From JAMBLL01 sp964460075 (GTDB taxonomy: Bacteria > Actinomycetota > Acidimicrobiia > Spongiisociales > UBA5794), in NCBI GenBank assembly GCA_964460075.1, contig CAYWPC010000037.1:1-17222 (forward strand): a stretch of DNA of 17,222 nt, read 5' to 3'. This document shows positions 5,089-13,133 of the stretch, piece after piece. Each line of letters begins with the position of its first letter. Position 1 is the stretch's first letter. Both the position numbers and the translations under genes were made by a program. Below the pieces are notes generated by a model. That model ran no database searches, had not been told where the DNA came from, and worked only from the letters and a program-made list of their open reading frames with translations.

Positions 5089-5823
5089 ATGCGCATATCA
5101 CGAATTCTCACCCTCATAGCTGTCATGGCTGTCGTGGCGGCCGCATGCTCGAACAGCCAGAACCAGGACTCGGCCCCTGTCGACGCCACAGATGGCACCC
5201 CTGCCACGACCGTGCCACTCAACACCGTGCCTGTGGACTATGCCGGATTCCTACGACAGCCGGCAGCGTGCGGGGCCGAGCAGCCGGAGCCGGCAACCGA
5301 TATGAAGTTCGATGCCCCACAGAACGCGGGCATCGACGAGCCCACAATCATCTCGCTGAACACGTCGTGTGGCGCCATCGACATCATGCTCGATCCGACT
5401 GTCGCGCCCGAGACGGTCAACTCGTTCGTATTCCTTGCAGAATCCGGATACTTCGATGGAACCGTCTCGCACAGAATCATCCCAGGGTTCATGATGCAGG
5501 TTGGCGACCCTACGGCTACGGGACTCGGTGGACCGGGTTACACCCTGCCAGATGAGTTCCCCGAAGCCTCCACCTACGTTCGCGGAGTCGTTGCGATGGC
5601 GAACGCCGGTCCAGGGACGACGGGGAGCCAGTTCTTCATCCTCTTTGGCGACGCCCAGTGGCTTCAACCGACGTTCACCATCATTGGAGAAGTCGTCAAC
5701 GGATTCGACGTCCTCGACAGGATCGAGGAGATACCGCTCGGTCGAAGCCCCAACAGCCCCGACCCGAACGCGTCAACTCCACTCGAGTCGCTGTACATCG
5801 AGTCCGTCACGGTGTCCCGGTAG
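5089..5823 (+). CDS. Lipoprotein cyclophilin-type peptidyl-prolyl isomerase
   Basis: This 244-aa protein catalyses cis-trans isomerisation of prolyl bonds, probably in folding of exported proteins. The start at 5089 (MRISRILTLI) gives a signal peptide with lipobox AVVAAAC and acylated Cys20. The frame stays open upstream, but only into lysC antisense. Residues 21-80 are a Thr/Pro/Asp-rich linker. The cyclophilin domain spans about 86-244, with HRIIPGFM at 128-135 (Arg129), QVGDP at 137-141, MANAGPGTTGSQFFI at 170-184 and WLQPTFTIIG at 191-200. An Asn/Pro-rich insertion near 219-231 is unremarkable. It is divergent from lysC with 48 bp between starts and heads a run with the 55-aa membrane protein (9-bp gap) and the PHP gene. 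Confidence 0.93.
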   Translation: MRISRILTLIAVMAVVAAACSNSQNQDSAPVDATDGTPATTVPLNTVPVDYAGFLRQPAACGAEQPEPATDMKFDAPQNAGIDEPTIISLNTSCGAIDIMLDPTVAPETVNSFVFLAESGYFDGTVSHRIIPGFMMQVGDPTATGLGGPGYTLPDEFPEASTYVRGVVAMANAGPGTTGSQFFILFGDAQWLQPTFTIIGEVVNGFDVLDRIEEIPLGRSPNSPDPNASTPLESLYIESVTVSR

Positions 5824-5832
5824 TCTGTAGGT

Positions 5833-6000
5833 ATGGCTACCGACAAGAGAGACCGCCAGCGGGCCAACCGCGAAGTCAAGAAGGCAGAGCAAGCAAAGGC
5901 AGCGAAACGCAAACGTCGCTTCGACCAGATCAAGAAGTTCGGTGGATACGCTCTTCTGTTCGTGATCAGCATCGTGATACTTCGAATCTTCACCGGCTGA
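5833..6000 (+). CDS. Small basic single-pass membrane protein (55 aa)
   Basis: ATG at 5833, 9 bp after the cyclophilin stop, opens a 55-codon frame. The first 35 residues are very basic and helical (TDKRDRQRANREVKKAEQAK at 3-22, then AAKRKRRFDQIKK). They are followed by one hydrophobic segment, GGYALLFVISIVILRIF, about residues 37-53. The charge pattern predicts a cytoplasmic N-terminus and a single membrane anchor. Similar short Lys/Arg-rich proteins occur beside actinobacterial cyclophilin genes, but I cannot name a family. It fills the only space between the cyclophilin and PHP genes, with codon use like its neighbours, which supports its being real. Function unknown. Confidence 0.75.
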   Translation: MATDKRDRQRANREVKKAEQAKAAKRKRRFDQIKKFGGYALLFVISIVILRIFTG

Positions 6001-6004
6001 CCAT

Positions 6005-6844
6005 GTGAAGGCAGACCTCCACATTCACTCATCCGCGTCCGACGGGGCTGACAGTCCCACGAGTCTGATTGAGCAAGCAGCCGCTGCCGGTCTCGATGGT
6101 GTCGCGCTCACCGATCACGACACGCTCGCCGGTATAGCTGAGGCCAGCGAGGCTGCGAGCCGTTTGGCTATCGCGTTGATACCTGGTGTCGAACTGTCTG
6201 TCGATCACCACGGATCCAAGATGCACATGCTCGTCTATGGGATTGAGCCAGGGAGGGGACCGCTGCAAGACCGCCTCGATGGCCTGCGAACAGGGCGCCT
6301 TGAACGCAACACAAGAATCGTCGCCGCTCTGCAGTCCATGGGGTATGACATCTCGTTGGACGACGTCGAGAGACAAGCAATGGGACCTTCTATTGGGAGA
6401 CCCCACATTGCTGATGCACTCATTGCCGAGGGATACTTCGGCACCAGGGATGAAGCGTTCGAGCATCTTCTCCACGACGGGGGTGCGGCGTATTTCCCAC
6501 GAGTCAGACTCTCAGCAGGGGAAGCGATCGAACTTGGGCGAGCAAGCGGCGGCGTCCCTGTCGTGGCTCATCCCAAGACCATCATCCTACGAAGCGGCTC
6601 GTATATCGAGTTGTTCTCCAACCTCGCATCCTTGGGTCTTGGAGGCATCGAGGCGCATCATCCGATGCATGACACGGCACTGCGGGCCCACCTCGAGGTG
6701 CTCGCTGGCGACCTGTCTCTCATCGCCACTGGAGGATCCGACTTCCACGGGGAAACGAAGAGAAAGTATCGCATCGGCACGGGGTCCGGCGATCTGCGAG
6801 TGCCGTCCGGGGCCTTCGAAGCCATCGCCTCAGCCGTTGCGTGA
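6005..6844 (+). CDS. PHP-domain phosphoesterase (RNase AM / YciV-like)
   Basis: This 279-aa protein has all the metal-binding motifs of the PHP fold: HIHSSASDG (His6, His8, Asp13), TDHD (36-39), GVELS with Glu63, His74, His134 in GRPHIA, HPK (His189) and GGSDFHG (Asp246, His248). Length and order resemble the YciV/TrpH group, which removes phosphate from 3',5'-nucleoside bisphosphates and acts as a 5'-3' exoribonuclease on short RNAs. That specific role is inferred. The start is GTG at 6005, 4 bp after the small membrane-protein gene; the ATG at 6003 is followed directly by TGA and cannot be used. It appears co-transcribed with the cyclophilin gene. Confidence 0.88.
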   Translation: MKADLHIHSSASDGADSPTSLIEQAAAAGLDGVALTDHDTLAGIAEASEAASRLAIALIPGVELSVDHHGSKMHMLVYGIEPGRGPLQDRLDGLRTGRLERNTRIVAALQSMGYDISLDDVERQAMGPSIGRPHIADALIAEGYFGTRDEAFEHLLHDGGAAYFPRVRLSAGEAIELGRASGGVPVVAHPKTIILRSGSYIELFSNLASLGLGGIEAHHPMHDTALRAHLEVLAGDLSLIATGGSDFHGETKRKYRIGTGSGDLRVPSGAFEAIASAVA

Positions 6845-6896
6845 TACCTCTTCACTTCTGGACCGTCGGCCCGATACATATCCCAGAGGTGAAGAC

Positions 6897-8192
6897 ATGA
6901 CGTTCCTGCCCACACGGGCACCGATCGCCTACGACGACCTGCGGCTGCAATACAACGCGGTTCGCGGCATCGGCGCGCTCGTCTTTTTCCTCGGTGTCCT
7001 CGTGTTCTCCATCGCCAACGGCTCACCTGACCTCGCGATTCTCCTCATCCCTGCCGGGGCGATCGGCATCGACGCTGCGTACCGAATCAGGGAAGGATCA
7101 ACACCACTCCCTGGAATGATCGTTGACGCAACAGCGATCGGTATCGCCATGTATGCCCGCGGCCCTGCACCGGCGATGCACGCATTCGGGATCCTTGCAC
7201 TCCTCGTCATCTCGATGTTGCTGCTGCCCTTCCCTCGAGCAGCGCTCGTCATTGCCTATTCGGTGTTGTGGTCTGGTGCCGTGACAGTTCTCTCGGACCT
7301 AGGAGACATACCTCTCCTAGGTGTCGTCTCGGAATCGGGGTATGAGTCGCTCATCGACCGCATAACGATCGTGCCGGTGATCGCCGCAGTTGCAGCAATC
7401 CTGTTCCAAGCGGTACGAGTTCTCCTCGCAGGTCAGGACCGGCAGGAAGAAGCGCTCGCCCAGGAACGGCGCGCGGTGCAACTCAAGAACGAATTCGTCT
7501 CCATGGTGAGCCACGAACTGCGCACCCCGCTCACAGGGATCGCAGGGTTCACTGAGACACTGTCAGAGTCGTGGGATTCGTTGCCGCCGAGTGACGTGCA
7601 CGAGTTTCTCTCGATCATGATCCACGAGACGGAACATCTATCTAACCTCGTTGAAGATATTCTCGTCATACCACGCCTTGAGGCGGGCCAGCTACGCCTC
7701 GAACCGATCAGCCTGGATCTCACCGTCGAAGTGCACAGCGTTGCGACCGTCATTTTCAGCGACACCGACTACGGCGTCTCGATCCCAGCGAACGTGGTCG
7801 TGCACGCCGATCGAACAAGGATCCGGCAAGTTCTGAGGAACCTCCTGGAGAACGCCCGAAAGTACGGCGGGGATCAGGTACTCATCGAAGGGGAACTTGC
7901 CGCACCAGGCCTCTACAAGGTGTCGGTCTCCGACAATGGGCGTGGCATTGAACCCGAGGATCAGGAGCGAATCTTCAAGCACTTCGAACAGCTCTCCACC
8001 GGTGACGGCAGACTCCAACAGGGTGTGGGACTCGGCCTCCCAATCGCTCGCAAACTCGCACGAGCCATGGGGGGTGACCTGTGGTACGAAGACCGATTCC
8101 CTGTCGGTGCACGATTCTGCTTCACGGTGACAACCACAGGCCACGTGGGCGACGAAGCAGGGCCACAGCCGATTTCACAGGTTGACACGTGA
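6897..8192 (+). CDS. Membrane sensor histidine kinase
   Basis: This 431-aa protein has an N-terminal sensor of about five to six hydrophobic segments (about 23-40, 46-63, 73-88, 93-111, 115-133, 155-177) with little extracellular sequence. A short coiled linker (178-198) follows. The dimerisation domain has H-box SHELRTPL (phospho-acceptor His206). The ATPase domain has N-box NLLENARKY (316-324), G1 DNGRGI (346-351) and G2 GVGLGLPIA (376-384). The ATG at 6897 has a good GAGGTG ribosome site. The frame is open far upstream across the PHP gene, but that part is shadow. No response regulator adjoins it, so it is an orphan kinase whose partner lies elsewhere. The signal is unknown; a buried sensor suggests a membrane or intracellular cue. 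Confidence 0.93.
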   Translation: MTFLPTRAPIAYDDLRLQYNAVRGIGALVFFLGVLVFSIANGSPDLAILLIPAGAIGIDAAYRIREGSTPLPGMIVDATAIGIAMYARGPAPAMHAFGILALLVISMLLLPFPRAALVIAYSVLWSGAVTVLSDLGDIPLLGVVSESGYESLIDRITIVPVIAAVAAILFQAVRVLLAGQDRQEEALAQERRAVQLKNEFVSMVSHELRTPLTGIAGFTETLSESWDSLPPSDVHEFLSIMIHETEHLSNLVEDILVIPRLEAGQLRLEPISLDLTVEVHSVATVIFSDTDYGVSIPANVVVHADRTRIRQVLRNLLENARKYGGDQVLIEGELAAPGLYKVSVSDNGRGIEPEDQERIFKHFEQLSTGDGRLQQGVGLGLPIARKLARAMGGDLWYEDRFPVGARFCFTVTTTGHVGDEAGPQPISQVDT

Positions 8193-8212
8193 CGCAGTAG
8201 CGTGGCGCCACT

Positions 8213-8623
8213 GTGCTTCCATACAACATCCATCATGTGGCGATAGCAGTTGTCGACGTTGACGCAACGCTTGCCGAATTCGAGCGAAAATACAACGTCA
8301 AACCGACCTCGGTCGAGATAGTCCAAGACCAGGGCGTCAAGGAGGCGATGATCGCAATCGGTGGATCCCACATCCAACTCTTGGAGCCGCTCGACAACGC
8401 GTCACCCATTGGCACCTTTCTCAGTCGAAACGGAGAAGGCATGCACCACATCGCGCTTGCCGTGGCCGATATCGAGGACGCCTTGCAACACCTCAGTAGC
8501 CAAGAAGCGAGACTGATAGACACCTCTCCGCGCATCGGCGGTGGTGGGCACCGCATAGCATTCGTCCATCCGGGAGACCTCGGTGGCACACTGATCGAAC
8601 TCGTCGAGGTGAACGATGCCTGA
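8213..8623 (+). CDS. mce: Methylmalonyl-CoA epimerase
   Basis: This 136-aa vicinal-oxygen-chelate protein interconverts (R)- and (S)-methylmalonyl-CoA between propionyl-CoA carboxylase and methylmalonyl-CoA mutase. Two beta-alpha-beta-beta-beta repeats supply the metal ligands: HHVAIAV (His8), HIQLLEP (Gln55), MHHIALAV (His79) and LIELVE (Glu129). Length matches the bacterial enzyme. The start is GTG at 8213. The stop overlaps the start of the epsilon-subunit-like gene by 8 bp, and acetyl-CoA acetyltransferase lies downstream, the arrangement seen in Streptomyces, where the epimerase and a thiolase are adjacent. The mutase and the main carboxylase subunits are not in the window. Confidence 0.93.
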   Translation: MLPYNIHHVAIAVVDVDATLAEFERKYNVKPTSVEIVQDQGVKEAMIAIGGSHIQLLEPLDNASPIGTFLSRNGEGMHHIALAVADIEDALQHLSSQEARLIDTSPRIGGGGHRIAFVHPGDLGGTLIELVEVNDA

Positions 8624-8852
8624 AGACCTTGAGATCTCCGGAGGCGCAGGACCGCAAGAAGCGGCGGTCATCGCTGCAGTGGTGGCGCGCATTGAAGCGG
8701 ACGAGCTTGCGGCAGCGGCAGTGCGGCCGCATCCGATCCATCAGAGTCAGTGGGTCCAGGCGGGTAGACCGATGGAGCACCACGCTCCGGTTGCACCAGA
8801 CGAGTACAGAAAACAGCCGGAGCATCTTCCATCCGATGCGAATGTGTCCTGA
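8616..8852 (+). CDS. Acyl-CoA carboxylase epsilon-subunit-like small protein
   Basis: This 78-aa protein begins within the last codons of mce (ATGCCTGA overlap), so it is translationally coupled. It has the layout of actinobacterial acetyl/propionyl-CoA carboxylase epsilon subunits (AccE/PccE): a short beta strand, EISGGAGPQEAAVIAAVVAR at about 6-25 (a GxxxxEExAAxxAV-type helix), a variable middle, then an isolated Trp and Arg (SQWVQAGRP, about 44-52) and a polar tail. These subunits bind the beta subunit and stimulate the carboxylase. Placement next to methylmalonyl-CoA epimerase fits a propionyl-CoA carboxylase role. The family is short and weakly conserved, so this rests on pattern and context. 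Confidence 0.6.
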   Translation: MPEDLEISGGAGPQEAAVIAAVVARIEADELAAAAVRPHPIHQSQWVQAGRPMEHHAPVAPDEYRKQPEHLPSDANVS

Positions 8853-8939
8853 GAGAAGTCGGGCTAGCGCCGACCCTCTGCTTCCTTCGCTTCGTCACGG
8901 GCGGTACCATCGTTGCACTCCAACCTCGGAAAGGTCGAC

Positions 8940-10121
8940 ATGAACCCTGTCATCTGTTCCATCGCTCGAACCCCGATTGGGCGGTTCAACGATGAGTTCG
9001 CTCCCCTCAGCGCGATGGATCTCGGTGGCGTCGCCATGGCCGGTGCACTTGAACGTTCCGGTCTTGATCCGCAACGAGTGGACGAAGTGATTTTCGGCCA
9101 TGTGCTTCAGGCCGGTCAAGGGCAGATCACCTCGCGCCAGGCTGCCGTCAAAGCGGGCATACCAATGTCGGTTCCTGCCGTGACGATCAACAAGGTGTGC
9201 CTGTCGGGAATGACGGCAATAGCCCAGGCCGCGAGCCACATTCGACTTGGTGATTCGACCTTCGTCGTCGCTGGCGGCATGGAGTCGATGACGAACGCTC
9301 CATACTTGCTTCCAGGCGCACGTTCCGGGTATCGCATGGGAGACGCGAGAGCTGTGGACGCCATGATGCACGACGGTCTTTTCTGTGCATTCGACTCGTG
9401 CATGATGGGTGAGTCCTCCGATCTCAAGAACGGCGAGTTGCACATCACGAGGGAGGAACAGGACGCGTGGTCCGCTCGGTCACACGACAGGGCGATCGCT
9501 GCGACCGACTCGGGAGTGTTCGCAAACGAGATCGTCCCCGTGGGCGTTCCGAAGCGCCGAGGCGGCGAACCAACCAACGTAACCACGGATGGCGGGCTGC
9601 GCAGAGGCACAACTCCCGAATCCCTCGCAAAGCTGCGACCTGCATTCAGCGCAAGCGGCTCGATTACTGCAGGCAATGCGTCACAGATCTCCGACGGTGC
9701 CGCCGCTCTCGTCGTTGCAGATCCAGCGGCGGCCAAGGCGGCGGGGCTCCCGATCATCGCCGAGATCCTGTCCTACGGTCAAGTGGCCGGCCCAGATGCC
9801 ACATTGCATGAGCGACCAGCCGAAGCCCTTCGCCTCGCACTTCAGAAGGCGTCTCTGGATGTGAGCGACCTCGACCTCGTCGAACTCAACGAGGCGTTCG
9901 CTGCGGTCGCTCAGTGGTCGGCACACATGCTCGGCATCGATGACTCGAGGGTCAATATCAACGGCGGAGCCGTTGCTCTCGGCCATCCGCTCGGGGCGAG
10001 TGGCGCTCGGATCGTGGTGACACTCATCAACGCGCTGGCTGAGTCCGGAACCGCGATCGGTGGAGCGGCACTCTGCGGGGGCGGGGGCCAGGGAGACGCG
10101 CTAATCGTGAGGATGGTGTGA
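8940..10121 (+). CDS. Acetyl-CoA acetyltransferase (thiolase)
   Basis: This 393-aa thiolase condenses or cleaves acetyl-CoA / acetoacetyl-CoA in the cytoplasm. The nucleophilic cysteine is in NKVCLSGM (Cys87), with NEAFA at 317-321, GHPLGASGAR at 348-357 (His349) and the second catalytic cysteine in LCGGGGQGD (Cys379). I choose the ATG at 8940 (MNPVICSIARTPIG), which has GGAAAGG 5-6 nt upstream. An upstream in-frame start at 8913 would add nine residues not seen in the family. It is followed after one base by the fructose-bisphosphatase gene. With mce and the epsilon-like subunit it forms a short-chain acyl-CoA cluster. Degradative versus biosynthetic use cannot be told from sequence. Confidence 0.95.
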   Translation: MNPVICSIARTPIGRFNDEFAPLSAMDLGGVAMAGALERSGLDPQRVDEVIFGHVLQAGQGQITSRQAAVKAGIPMSVPAVTINKVCLSGMTAIAQAASHIRLGDSTFVVAGGMESMTNAPYLLPGARSGYRMGDARAVDAMMHDGLFCAFDSCMMGESSDLKNGELHITREEQDAWSARSHDRAIAATDSGVFANEIVPVGVPKRRGGEPTNVTTDGGLRRGTTPESLAKLRPAFSASGSITAGNASQISDGAAALVVADPAAAKAAGLPIIAEILSYGQVAGPDATLHERPAEALRLALQKASLDVSDLDLVELNEAFAAVAQWSAHMLGIDDSRVNINGGAVALGHPLGASGARIVVTLINALAESGTAIGGAALCGGGGQGDALIVRMV

Positions 10122-10122
10122 C

Positions 10123-11109
10123 ATGCCGGTAGCGAGCTATCTACCAGATAAGAATCTTGCGCTTGAGCTCGTCCGTGTAACAGAGGCAGCGGCCATCTCC
10201 GCTGCCCGAGAGCAGGGCAGGGGAGATAAGGAGGCCGTTGACCAGGCGGCTGTCGACGCGATGCGGCTCGTGCTTTCACGCACGGATCTCGATGGCATCG
10301 TCGTGATCGGAGAAGGTGAGAAGGACGAAGCCCCGATGCTGTACAACGGGGAACGCGTCGGAAACGGCCAGCCACCCCGTGTGGACGTCGCCGTCGACCC
10401 TGTGGACGGGACACGACTCACGGCAGAGGGTCGCGGCGGTGCGCTCGCGGTGATCGCCCTTGCCGAACGCGGCTCGATGTATGCACCTGGAAGCATCGTC
10501 TACATGGACAAGATCGCGGTTGGTGAGGCCGCGGCAGGGTCGATCGATATCAATGCACCTGTCTCGTACAACCTGGCAGCAGTAGCCAAGTCCCAGGGGA
10601 AGGACGTGCAAGAGATCACGGCTGTGATCCTCGATAGGCCGCGCAACGAGGAGTACATCCGGCAGGTGCGCGAGGCAGGATCACGGATATCGCTGATCGG
10701 CGACGGTGATATTCAGGGAGGGATCACGACAGCGATCTCTGGAACGGGTATCGACATCCTGATCGGTATCGGAGGATCCCCTGAGGCTGTTACGACGGCG
10801 TGTGCGATCGCTGCCCTTCGAGGTGAGATTCAATGCAAGCTGTGGCCACGAAATGACGGGGAGCGTGCGTACGCGCTGGAGCACGGCCACGACCTCGACA
10901 AGGTCTTGACGACGAGGGATCTCGTGGACTCTGACAACACGTTCTTCGCCGCCACTGGGGTAACGACGGGTTCGATGCTTCGAGGTGTTCGTTTCGGTGG
11001 TGTGCACACGACAACACATTCGGTCATCATGCGTTCAATGTCTGGGACTGTTCGGTTCATCGAGGCGGATCACCGAGTGGAGTGGATCGAGGGCGAGATA
11101 CGTCCCTAG
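10123..11109 (+). CDS. glpX: Class II fructose-1,6-bisphosphatase
   Basis: This 328-aa enzyme hydrolyses fructose 1,6-bisphosphate to fructose 6-phosphate in gluconeogenesis. Class II (GlpX) motifs are clear: GEGEKDEAPML at 63-73 and the lithium-sensitive phosphatase motif DPVDGTR at 92-98. Length is in the usual 320-360 range. Actinobacteria generally rely on GlpX as the main gluconeogenic bisphosphatase. ATG at 10123 lies one base after the thiolase stop, so the two are probably co-transcribed. It converges with the glycosyltransferase gene, with only 4 bp between the two stops and no obvious terminator hairpin there. Confidence 0.95.
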   Translation: MPVASYLPDKNLALELVRVTEAAAISAAREQGRGDKEAVDQAAVDAMRLVLSRTDLDGIVVIGEGEKDEAPMLYNGERVGNGQPPRVDVAVDPVDGTRLTAEGRGGALAVIALAERGSMYAPGSIVYMDKIAVGEAAAGSIDINAPVSYNLAAVAKSQGKDVQEITAVILDRPRNEEYIRQVREAGSRISLIGDGDIQGGITTAISGTGIDILIGIGGSPEAVTTACAIAALRGEIQCKLWPRNDGERAYALEHGHDLDKVLTTRDLVDSDNTFFAATGVTTGSMLRGVRFGGVHTTTHSVIMRSMSGTVRFIEADHRVEWIEGEIRP

Positions 11110-11113
11110 CGCT

Positions 11114-12214
11114 CTACTCGCCAACACGTGCGGCCAACACCTCAAGTACTGCGTCGTACTGCGATGCAACGGCGGACCAGTCGTACATGTGAGTCGCTGT
11201 TCGTTGCTCCTCATCGCTCGCCTGCCCAAGAGCGCCCACTATCAACTCGACGGCGTGGCCCACAGATGTGTACAGCGTCCGTTTCGGATCCGCACCGATA
11301 GCCGCTACACGTTCGGGATACACGAGGCGATCAGGAAGCACGGGATGTGCACCTGCGGCGACGGCCTCGACAACCCCGATCCCGAAGAATTCTTGCTCCG
11401 CAGTCGATAGTACGACGGAGCCTCGCAGCAGCAGATCGTTGTATCGACTTCGCTCCGCCCATCCCCGCTGGATAAGGCGGTCACCAAGCATTTCTGTAAT
11501 CTCCGCGAAGCTAGGCGGAACCGATACGAACACCTCACCACACATCGCCATCTCGAAGTCTGCCCCGGACTCAAGGAGGCGACAGACGATGGCCTTCAAC
11601 TCGTCGGGTCCCTTGTCGTGTTCCCATCGTTGGTTCCACACGATGAGGGGTGGGCCTTCTATCTGGACCCGTTCGACCATGAGCGGACCGAGATCGATAC
11701 CGACCGGCAGGACAATTGACGCGTCCATGACAGAGTCCACACGATGAACGTGCTTGTCCTCAGGGAAGGCGTTCAAGAACCGCCTGGCCTCGTCGCGAAA
11801 TACGTCGCGATGATATGCGGAGTTGAATATCACAAGGTCTGACACAGCCGCGCTGCTCCAGTTCTTCATCTGATAGGTGAAGTCGCCACGGTCCGAGGGC
11901 GAGAGCGGATACGTGAACTGGCTTTCGTGAAAGTAGACGGCGATCGGGACGTGCGGCGCAATGTGTCTCACCGCTCCCGCGAACGACGCGACATTCATCA
12001 TCGACGAGGCAACAAGTACATCCGGCAGACCGTTGATTTCGATGTCGGCTGCTAACTGCTCGGCAAGGGTCAGGAAACCGCCGTGCATCCGCCATTTCCA
12101 AAAACGCGCCGGGTGCGTGATAAGAGTGACCTCGTGGCGACTCGATGCTGTCAAGCCGTCCGCCCATGCACGGTGTGAACCACCGTAATACGGTTCAACG
12201 ACGCAGATCCGCAT
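11114..12214 (-). CDS. QTMAN-like glycosyltransferase (tRNA-queuosine mannosyltransferase family)
   Basis: This 366-aa GT-B glycosyltransferase has the signature of the DUF3524/GTDC1 family: EPYYGGSHRAWADG at 7-20, HPARFWKWRMHGG at 34-46, FHESQFTYPL at 95-104, NQRWEHDKGP at 194-203 and, in the donor site, EQEFFGIGVVEAVAAGAHPVLP at 273-294. The vertebrate member GTDC1 (QTMAN) adds mannose to queuosine-34 of tRNA-Asp. Bacterial members share the signature, so a role in modifying queuosine tRNA is plausible but inferred; no queuosine genes are in the window. The ATG overlaps the recR stop by one base, so it is translated with recR, the third gene of a ybaB-recR operon. Other sugar acceptors are possible. 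Confidence 0.85.
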   Translation of the reverse strand: MRICVVEPYYGGSHRAWADGLTASSRHEVTLITHPARFWKWRMHGGFLTLAEQLAADIEINGLPDVLVASSMMNVASFAGAVRHIAPHVPIAVYFHESQFTYPLSPSDRGDFTYQMKNWSSAAVSDLVIFNSAYHRDVFRDEARRFLNAFPEDKHVHRVDSVMDASIVLPVGIDLGPLMVERVQIEGPPLIVWNQRWEHDKGPDELKAIVCRLLESGADFEMAMCGEVFVSVPPSFAEITEMLGDRLIQRGWAERSRYNDLLLRGSVVLSTAEQEFFGIGVVEAVAAGAHPVLPDRLVYPERVAAIGADPKRTLYTSVGHAVELIVGALGQASDEEQRTATHMYDWSAVASQYDAVLEVLAARVGE

Positions 12215-12807
12215 CAGAGTTCTGTGCGGCCTGCCAACGCCCGGCCGAGCGTGATCTCGTCCGCATAGTCGATGTCGCCACCGACCGGGAGGCCAGACGC
12301 AAGTCTTGAGACCTTGACTCCGAGGGGCTTGAGAAGCCGGGCGATATACATCGCCGTCGTGTCACCCTCAAGCGTGGGATTGGTTGCTGCAATGACCTCT
12401 TCAATGTTCTCTGCGTCGACTCGTGTAAGTAACTCTTTCATCCGTAACTGTTCAGGGCCGATACCTGCAATGGGAGAGATCGAACCGCCGAGAACGTGAT
12501 ATCTGCCCCGGAATTCCTGAGTCCGCTCGATGACGGGAATGTCCTGAACCCGTTCCACGACACAGACGATCGTTGGATCCCGCCGCAGATCGACACAGAT
12601 CGAACACTCTTCTTCTGCCGTCACGTTGAAACATCGCGAGCACAGGTGAACAGATACGCGCATATCGATGATCGCCTCTGCGAGCCGGCGAGCATCCGCT
12701 TCCTCCGCGTTGAGCAGGTGGAACGCTAGCCGCTGGGCGCTCTTCCTCCCGATCCCGGGAAGCCGAGCGAATTCGTCTATGAGCCGCTGAACGGGGGGCT
12801 CGAACAT
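12214..12807 (-). CDS. recR: Recombination mediator protein RecR
   Basis: This 197-aa protein works with RecF and RecO to load RecA on gapped single-stranded DNA. Domains run in normal order: helix-hairpin-helix (RLPGIGRKSAQRLAFHLL, about 15-32), a four-cysteine zinc finger (Cys56, Cys59, Cys68, Cys71), the Toprim domain starting near 79 (IVCVVERVQDI), and a Walker-like C-terminal part (ATNPTLEGDTTA, then RLASGLPVGGDIDYAD). The length is standard. The start overlaps the ybaB stop by one base and the stop overlaps the glycosyltransferase start by one base, so all three genes are translationally coupled. Confidence 0.97.
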   Translation of the reverse strand: MFEPPVQRLIDEFARLPGIGRKSAQRLAFHLLNAEEADARRLAEAIIDMRVSVHLCSRCFNVTAEEECSICVDLRRDPTIVCVVERVQDIPVIERTQEFRGRYHVLGGSISPIAGIGPEQLRMKELLTRVDAENIEEVIAATNPTLEGDTTAMYIARLLKPLGVKVSRLASGLPVGGDIDYADEITLGRALAGRTEL

Positions 12808-13133
12808 CAGCCGAGCACGCTGCCCAGATCCATGCCTCCTGCAGCCCCCTCGATCGAGTTTTCGGCATCCCTGCTCATTGCAGCGAACGCTTGATTCAGC
12901 GCCGCTACGACGAGATCGCCTGCCATCTCTGGATCTTCAGGGTCAAGTGCTGACGGCTCGAACGTGACGGAGGCGACCTCACCTGTGCCTTTCACAACAG
13001 CAGTGACAACGCCACCTCCAGCCGTCCCTTCATACGTCTTTGCGGCGAGTGTTTCTTGCGCCGCGAGCATCTGCTGCTGCATCTGCTGGGCCTGCTCCAT
13101 AAGTTGGCGCATATCTTTTGGCATTCGAGTCAT
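12807..13133 (-). CDS. ybaB: YbaB/EbfC nucleoid-associated protein
   Basis: This 108-aa DNA-binding protein has the usual order: a Gln/Met-rich N-terminal helix (DMRQLMEQAQQMQQQMLAAQ), the central TYEGTAGGGVVTAVVKGTGEV strand region, and a C-terminal helix ending in GGMDLGSVLG. YbaB forms a tweezer-like dimer on DNA. It is nearly always encoded between dnaX and recR, and here it is divergent from dnaX. The frame is open further upstream to 13190, but those residues are not family-like. ATG 13133 (MTRMPKDM) and ATG 13124 (MPKDM) are both possible. I prefer 13133, because a TATTCT -10-like hexamer lies 3-8 nt upstream and no Shine-Dalgarno is seen, which suggests a near-leaderless start. Confidence 0.92.
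   Translation of the reverse strand: MTRMPKDMRQLMEQAQQMQQQMLAAQETLAAKTYEGTAGGGVVTAVVKGTGEVASVTFEPSALDPEDPEMAGDLVVAALNQAFAAMSRDAENSIEGAAGGMDLGSVLG

Noticed and set aside
6186..8192. 668-aa version of the histidine kinase with a long N-terminal extension
   Set aside because: The extension is the +1 shadow of the PHP gene. ATG 6897 has a good ribosome site and a family-like length.
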